DNA of 64,000 bases, taken from positions 216,296,011 through 216,360,010 of the forward strand of contig CM076189.1 of the NCBI GenBank assembly GCA_038277395.1, in the 5' to 3' direction. How positions within the stretch are numbered: the stretch's first letter is position 1; every line of letters begins with the position of its first letter. The notes beneath the pieces are model-generated. The model saw only the letters and a list, made by a program, of their open reading frames with translations, was not told the DNA's origin and searched no databases. Source of the DNA: Dryocosmus kuriphilus. Taxonomy: Eukaryota; Arthropoda; Insecta; Hymenoptera; Cynipidae. Position numbers and translations under genes: made by a program. This document shows positions 57,692-64,000 of the stretch, piece after piece.

Positions 57692-58305
57692 CACTGTAAA
57701 AAATTCTATGTAAATTTACATTCCATCTTGTAGAGAATTTCCTTTATAAATTACTGCAATTGTGCGATTTTTTTTGGGAATTTCTGTTAATTTCTGAAGG
57801 AATTTTACATGGTTTCCGGAATAAAACAAAAAAAGTGTAAAATCTCACTAAGAATCATTGGACATGAAGATACCAGTGATTGCTATGGGAAAACACTAGA
57901 ATGTAAATGAAAAGAAAATGTAAAATCACAATACTCTGGTAAAATGTCAATAATCTTTTAATTTTAGAAAATATAGTGTAATTCAATTTTAGCAAGACGT
58001 GTAAAAGCCCCACAATTGGTAAAAAATGCAGACAGAGTGTAATTTCGTTGTTGAACATTCGGTGGCACATCGATGTATATATAAATAAATGCAACAGGCG
58101 TAACCTAGAAACTACAGTTACTATAAGATATAGTTCCAATATAGTTCTGAGTCCGCAGAACGTTTTTACGTTTGTTTCATTGTATATCATTTTGTAAATG
58201 TGGTCTATCGATAAATCGTGATCGTCATGATGTGTTTCTGATGCGGCTGAGAGAAATAAGGTCAGTACTAATTATATTTTATTATTAGAAAAATATACAA
58301 AAGAT

Positions 58306-60836
58306 AAAGGAGGAGGGTCAATAAGGCCGGTTTTTGGGCCATCTACTGATTGGTATCAACAGTGTTTTATTTTATTCATCTAACTAGTTTTCATAACTCT
58401 GTAAAAGAATTTTTCCTGAAAGTGATTTGATTTCAAGAAATAGGCCTTTTTAAGTTCGCATTTTACATGGGTTTTCGCACTTTTGTTTACATCATGCTGG
58501 GTTTCACATTGTTAGTATTGCACACGCAAGATCGTACTTTGCCAAAAACTGCGTACATATATGCGTTACAACATACGTTAAAGCCATCATTTCTTTCGAG
58601 GTACTTAGCCTTTAAAATAAGGCTTATTTTTATATTCTATTAGGTCTGTGACCATGAAAATAGTAAAAACGTTCTACTTTATCAGATTTATTAGCAATAA
58701 TTTCTATAAGATGATCGAAACAAACTTGGACAGACATATTTCTAAGAAAAGGTATATTAGATTAGGATCAATCAAAACTTATGGTCAATTAGAGGCTATG
58801 TACTTTGTAAGAGTTTTATTTGTCAGAAATGGTTTGTTTATTTGAAGATGATGTTCCTTCTCCTTCATCTTCCGACCAACACGATGCATCATTCAAATGA
58901 TTTTCGAATTCACGTGAAGGTCTAAGAGTGTTTTATTGATATCTGGAGTAACAAAGATACCACAGAGCACTGTCAATGTGAGCGCAACATCCTACCACTC
59001 TTGCACCACTTTTGCACTGGCAGTACCAACCACTTATGGGATTGGGTCCAATATTAGTTTCTATCCATAAATTATACACTTTAAAAGATGTATGACGAGA
59101 CTGGATGTGTACTCTTAGAACGCCTTCTTCCTGTTTGTGGACAAAAAGGGAGTGCATTCCATCATCCGCTAAATGCTCCTCGCTATACGATTGGGTTTGC
59201 TTCAGCTGATACACTACGAGTGTGATGTATCGCAACTCATCAAGGGTTAACCTAGGAAAATCAGGTAGTGTCTCTTGCGTTATAGGAAACCGCGATGCCC
59301 TTCTTTTTGCCCACTTTTCTTTTTATGCTCATTCTTGAAGGCGATTAGGCTGCGAAGCCAATAGCAACATTTTTTCAGCGATCAGATGATCATAAGGATT
59401 GTCATGAATTCTTGGATGTCGGAAAGCATTACAAAGGGCACAGACTATTCTAACGTAATCCCTGGTGGAGGACGTCAAAACTCTCCTTGCTGCCATAATT
59501 CCTCGCCAACTCTTCGTTTATCTATGCAAAAAAGAGTTGAAAAAATCGCATTGGAAAGACCCGTGCGCAACTTGATCAACAATAATGCTAAGCACGTACG
59601 CATAGAACGACCTTTTGTCGAACCTACTTCAATTGTCAAATACTGTGCAATGTCACTAAATTGATTTTTCGTCGATCCCGTGAGTTTATAATAATATCTT
59701 TATCCTCAAGCGCAGCGTAATCATCGAAATTCAACCCCTTTTTTCTTGCCTCCTCACGCAAATCATTTAGAAGCTCAGAAATCGCCTCTGCGTTCATGTG
59801 AGTAAAATCAGAGGTGGCTTGAATAGACACAAGAGCCTCTTTCTTAAGAAAGCCATCATCACCCGAATGAGAAGCACAGCATCTCGCTTTTGCAGGAATC
59901 AAAGTACCGGTATCTACATAAACCCTCAATGCAGCAAAAGCTTTGATTCTGATACGATTATTCTTATGGTGACGGACAATGCATCTAGTTTGGGAAATCA
60001 TACATCTTCTAACTGGAAGTTTGATTTTCCTACAGTCAAAATCTGAAGTTCCGTTTCACTGCAAGATTCTGCATTTTTAGAAATCTGATCCTCACCTGTT
60101 CTAAAATATTTGATAAATCATTTTCAGAAGAATTCGTCTCTTTTGCATCTGTAATCCGACGCTTTTTAGTCGAAAACCATCGACAACTATCGCAAACCTT
60201 TGACTGAATAGTCAATGTGATTTTAAAAGCAGTTTTGAGAACATCTAATGTCCGTTCATTCTGAATTACTGATAAATGACTCTTTGGTTTTAAGAATTTG
60301 CCGCGACAAGAGCACTTCTTTTTCGGCATAATAGGTTATAATTAAAACTTAATTCACAAGAAATTATTTCATCAATAATTTTTTTCCCTCCTCCTTGCCT
60401 AAGAGCATCAAAGTGGCTAAGGCTGACACTGAGTGTTTCTTAAGAAAAACAACTTAAAACTAATAAAGTAATAATAGTAAATTAATACTTTAAAATAATG
60501 TACTCGGTTTTTCATGATCACAGACCTAATAGAGCATAAAAATAAGCCTTATTTTAAAGGCTAAGTACCTCGAAAAAAATGATGGCTTTAACACATGTTG
60601 TAACGCATATATGTACGCAGTGCAATACTAACAATGTGAAACCCAGCATGATGTGAACGGAAGTGCGAAAACACATGTAAAATACGAATCTAAAAATGCC
60701 TATTTCTTGAAATCAAATCACTTTCAGGAAAAATCCTTTTAAGGGGTTATGAGACCTAGCTGGACGAATAAAATAAAATACTTTTGATACCAATCAGTAG
60801 ATGGCTCAAAACCGGCCTTATTGACCCTCCTCCTTT
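58306..60836 (-). mobile_element. Transposon with ~340-bp TIRs and a DDE_Tnp_4/SWIM transposase relic
   Basis: AAAGGAGGAGGGTCAATAAG at the left is inverted at the right, and pairing continues for about 330-350 bp (58306-58656 against 60510-60836) with scattered changes. Words such as CCTTTAAAATAAGGCTTATT and ACATCATGCTGGGTTTCACA are shared. The single gene between them runs on the minus strand and is broken. The TIRs are long and the target duplication is not evident. Confidence 0.7.
58933..60329 (-). pseudogene. DDE_Tnp_4-type transposase with SWIM zinc finger, catalytic core deleted
   Basis: Reading on the minus strand: ATG at 60329 opens an N-terminal part with Cys pairs (KKKCSCRG; KVCDSCRW). 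A second frame (60001-59636) continues with VYVDTGTLIPAKARCCASHS. After a frame change comes a helix-turn-helix-like segment (KLRTGLSNAIFSTLFCIDKR, about 59585-59500). The chain then jumps to RIVCALCNAFRHPRIHDNPY (about 59430-59375), normally after the DDE core, so roughly 200 residues with the catalytic acids are missing. The C-terminal part (59320-58933) has LTLDELRYIT and a SWIM signature, WYCQCKSGARVVGCCAH. Stops near 59335 and 59325 and the frameshifts confirm inactivation. Family recognition is from memory of insect and hydra transposase-like proteins with this domain order. Confidence 0.75.
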
Positions 60837-61616
60837 CTGCGGAGTGTATAAAACATAAATATATACATAAAATAAAAAATTTAATGAACCATCGGAATGT
60901 TGCATTTCAATCGGTCTTCAAAATTTAAATGGTTTTATCAGAAAGCTCCGATTAAACAAAATTTTTAAAATTTTATACATTTTCCAATCCAACCTAAAGT
61001 TTTGAGTTGATGCTGTCATTAGTTCACAACACCCAGTTTTCAACTTCTTAAACCGTTGACCAATTACATGTGTGTACCGGAAAATCATAATTCAAGAATC
61101 TAAGAACTTAATTATATTTTAGTTGCGGGTGTTATTCGTCAACGAAAGGTCATATAGAAAAGAAGGCAGATCTGCGAATTTCATTGAGTTTCCGATTTTT
61201 CTTGACAAGTGTTCCCAGTGTTCCTATAAATTAAATACGAGAGAAGATTTTTATAAAAATATGAACAATATTTTAAGAATAAAAATTTTTATACTTAATT
61301 TAACAAGCAGTATTTATTTAAATTTTTGTGTAATCACTCTAAATATTCAATCCAAATAGTGTAATTTAAAATACCCACGCTTATTCTAATGCACATGTGC
61401 AGTATTTCTGGGCTTCAGCCATTTACATTACGTCTGTAATCTTACACTAAAATGGAAAAATTCGATTCGTCCCAAACGACCGGCTGGGAATTTTCCAATC
61501 TGCGTGCGATTTTACACTGTCATCTTACAGTATTTACGTAAATTTCCCCTAGTAATCATTGGTATCTTTTATGTCCCCGATTCCTAGTGTAAATTTACAT
61601 ATGATTTTTTACAGTG

Positions 61617-63560
61617 CAGTTATAAAATGTTTGATATATTTAATAATTTGGAAATTTTTCACTTTTTTATGCTTCGAATAAAAATTATCTTCCGAAACAG
61701 GCTGTCCAGCATGCGGGAATGCGGGAAAATCGAAAATTGTACGGGAATTTTATTGGCACGGGAAATGTATGGAATTTTGTATTTTTGAAGCGGGAATTTT
61801 TTATATTTCATATATGGAAACATGGAAACTTTCCTCGTTATTTGGATCACCGTATTTTCCCTATATTTTCTACTATAAATAATAAAGTAGCTTCGTAATG
61901 TTCAAGCGACTCAGATAGATAAACCATAAGCGTGATAATAAGGAGGTGCTTTGGAAGCAGAAATATAAACTAATTAAAATAAAGTAATTGGAAAAACACG
62001 AAGTTGATCTAGTTATGTAATATATGTAGTTGTGTAATTTTTAGTTATTTTCATGCATGCCAATTTTTGTATTCATTACTTCCTGAAGCTAGAACAATCT
62101 TTCCAAAGATTAATTTTTATATTCTGCACCATAAAAGATGTTTCATGTTGTTAGATCCCTGCTTTCGACTAAAATTAAAAAAAATAATACCTTAGAAATT
62201 GCAATAGGGTTTTTGTTATATCTGAGGATATTTTGCTGACAAAAATTCGCTACAAAAAATTATGCTCAATGTATATGCAGCAAAATTTGTAAAATATGTC
62301 AGAGATGACGTGTATTTAAAAAAATGATATTTATCTACATAGCTCAGCTGAAAAAGATATTTTGGAAATGTTAAGGTATTTTCTATTTATAAAAAACTGA
62401 AAGATAACATATTTTCCACGTAGTTATTTTTATGTGTAATTGAAATTTTTTTCATAGTTTTAAATATTATTTTAAATAATTTGGTACTTCTTACTGATAA
62501 AAGAGAACACTTGAAAAATATTTCGAAAGCTGAAAAATGAAATAAAACACGTGAGTTTTGTATTTCTTATTTACGTTATCGTTTTCTAGTTAATCCTAAA
62601 TAATATTTTAAACATCCATGTGTAGTGCATTTGATTATTTTTCCTATATCGCTTGGAAAAATTTCTCGAACAACTCAGGGCTTATTACGGTCAAGAAATA
62701 AGTTATTTTTAATTATTCTTTTTCCAGTTGGTTTAAAAACTATGTTGAATAGCTCGGAACTTCAAGTGATAAAAATACTCGAAAGAAATGTATAAAGTTG
62801 AAGTAATGAAAAATGGATAAACAGCAGATAAAAAAATAGATAAAAGTGACAATGCCCTGTTTTTTTTCTTTGTCATTAAAAAGTTCCGATATATTTGAAA
62901 TAATTCGTAAAGTTAGATAGAAAAAAAATCATTAAAAAACTTTCGAAATTACTATGTAGAAAACACAATTGCATTTTTGATTCGTTATATTTGTCAATTT
63001 ATTCTAGTGTATTTTGATGAATAGAAAACTCTCAGATATCCGAAATATTTTTTAAGCTGATGCTTTCAAATTTTTTTGTATGGAATTTTTATCATCAGAA
63101 AATCCTAAAAATTAAAGAATGTTCTCTTTTGAACATTTAGTTTTTAAATCATGCGATTTTTGATAATTTCAATTAGAAATTTTTGAATTATTAGCGCTTC
63201 TAAAATTTAGTAATAATTGTACATTTCTAAATTTTAAAAATTAAAATTAAAAAACTTCTTTATTTTCTCAATTTTGAAATTGTTTAACTTTTTAGTTTCC
63301 ATTCAAACATTAATATGGTAATATTCACGTTCTAAAGGTTTGCTTTAATTAAAATTATTAATTCTTCAAAACTTCCAATTTTAAAGTATTTTATTTTTCA
63401 GCACTTGAAATGACAATTGCTGAATTTCAAAATTTGTTTAAATAAATTTTAATTGCTAAACTACCAATCCCACACTTTTAATTTCAAAATTTTCAAATTT
63501 GAATTTGAATGTTGAATGGGAGTAACGCACCTACCTTTACGACAGTTAGATGTTAGGAGG
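61617..63560. other. AT-rich stretch with no gene seen
   Basis: About 1.9 kb of very AT-rich sequence without recognised repeats or frames. Confidence 0.45.
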
Positions 63561-63589
63561 TAATTGACTTAACCTTGTGTTCGATAGAC

Positions 63590-64000
63590 ATTTGCGAAAA
63601 GATCAAGGGGTGGCATATGTCGTCTGAAACGTCCCTATGGGATGATAAACATAGTTTTCCTTGACGGCTGATAGACCCGATTCTCAAAAGTATAGAAACT
63701 CTAAAACAACTGATTGGGAAACTTATAGGGAGGAACTCATTGGGTTGTTGGTTACTATACCATATAGGATCGACTCTGTTGAACAAATAGATTGGTTGAT
63801 ATCGTACAGGCAGCTATGGACAAGGCGTACGATGACAACTGTCTGCTGCGCACACGAAGACCAGAGAGGGTAGGTCCTTGGTGTATTTTTTGCCTTGAAG
63901 CCTTGAAAAGGAAACAAAAATCCTTTTTAGCGGAGCGAAAAAGACCTAAAAATGGAAATTGTATAGGGCGACCCTAACAAGATACAACAATGAGATACAG
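63590..64000 (+). pseudogene. Non-LTR retrotransposon pol fragment (endonuclease end to linker)
   Basis: GWHMSSETSLWDDKHSF (about 63610-63660) resembles the W-x-V-S...SLSDH end of the apurinic-type endonuclease domain of jockey/I-type elements. After a frame change the sequence reads NSKTTDWETYREELIGLL (63691-63744) and SVEQIDWL. After another it reads VQAAMDKAYDDNCLLRT and KRKQKSFL. This is the usual linker between endonuclease and reverse transcriptase (TNW..Y...L, then a helix ending in CP, then PWW...L..LR). The expected PWW is PWC and there are at least two frameshifts plus a stop, so it is dead. The reverse transcriptase would lie beyond the window edge. Confidence 0.7.

Larger units (their letters stand above)
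57692..61616. mobile_element. Outer TIR element enclosing another transposon
   Basis: CACTGTAAAAAATTCTATGT, AAATTTACA at the left and its near-exact inverse at 61588-61616 mark the ends. Further inverted words (AGAATCATTGGACATGAAGATACC against GGTATCTTTTATGTCC near 61561) pair inside. Most of the interior is the DDE_Tnp_4/SWIM element at 58306-60836, so the outer element is the older of the two. It has no coding capacity of its own. Confidence 0.6.

Noticed and set aside
63553..63786. Minus-strand 77-codon frame
   Set aside because: It is antisense to the non-LTR retrotransposon fragment, which has recognisable content on the plus strand.

Overview
The window looks like AT-rich animal nuclear DNA, most likely from an insect. 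Hymenoptera is my best guess, but nothing here proves it. There are no operons, almost every long reading frame is incidental, and most of the sequence can be assigned to mobile elements and their relics. A short TTAGG-like stretch, Tc1/mariner, mariner-like, jockey/I-type non-LTR and DDE_Tnp_4-SWIM transposon relics, and GT-AG introns all fit an insect genome.

The most conspicuous repeat is a family I call H (about 1.05-1.3 kb, roughly a dozen copies or fragments at 1.1-5.6, 9.9, 22.4-26.5 and 44.5-48.3 kb). Each full copy starts with ACATTCTCATC and carries a GTC-type microsatellite. Then come four diverged ~155-bp units and CG-rich hairpins. It ends with the inverted motif GATGAGAATGT, a GCCCGC/GCGGGC hairpin and AGA next to a T run. 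This asymmetric design resembles non-autonomous Helentron-type rolling-circle elements (HINE/DINE-1).

Other elements are long foldbacks (11.2-13.6, 15.06-17.0, 30.7-31.8, 39.8-40.9 kb), many short TIR elements, a Tc1-like element with a broken transposase (15.8-16.95 kb), and a mariner-like chimera (52.6-53.9 kb). A DDE_Tnp_4/SWIM element lies inside a larger TIR element (57.7-61.6 kb), and a non-LTR retrotransposon fragment runs off the right end. Several are nested, which gives relative insertion ages. A 70-bp minisatellite with a three-unit higher-order period fills 28.57-30.53 kb.

Host genes are few. Two phase-compatible coding exons on the minus strand (19.3 and 14.0 kb) belong to one unrecognised gene with a 5-kb intron full of transposons. 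The clearest complete gene is a two-exon minus-strand gene at 55.9-55.1 kb. It encodes a 103-residue precursor with a signal peptide, a Gly/Ser-rich middle and a hydrophobic aromatic tail. A decayed paralogue at 54.1-52.4 kb, with a mariner-like element in its intron, and repeated flanks show local tandem duplication of a small secreted-peptide gene. This is the best candidate here for undescribed biology.
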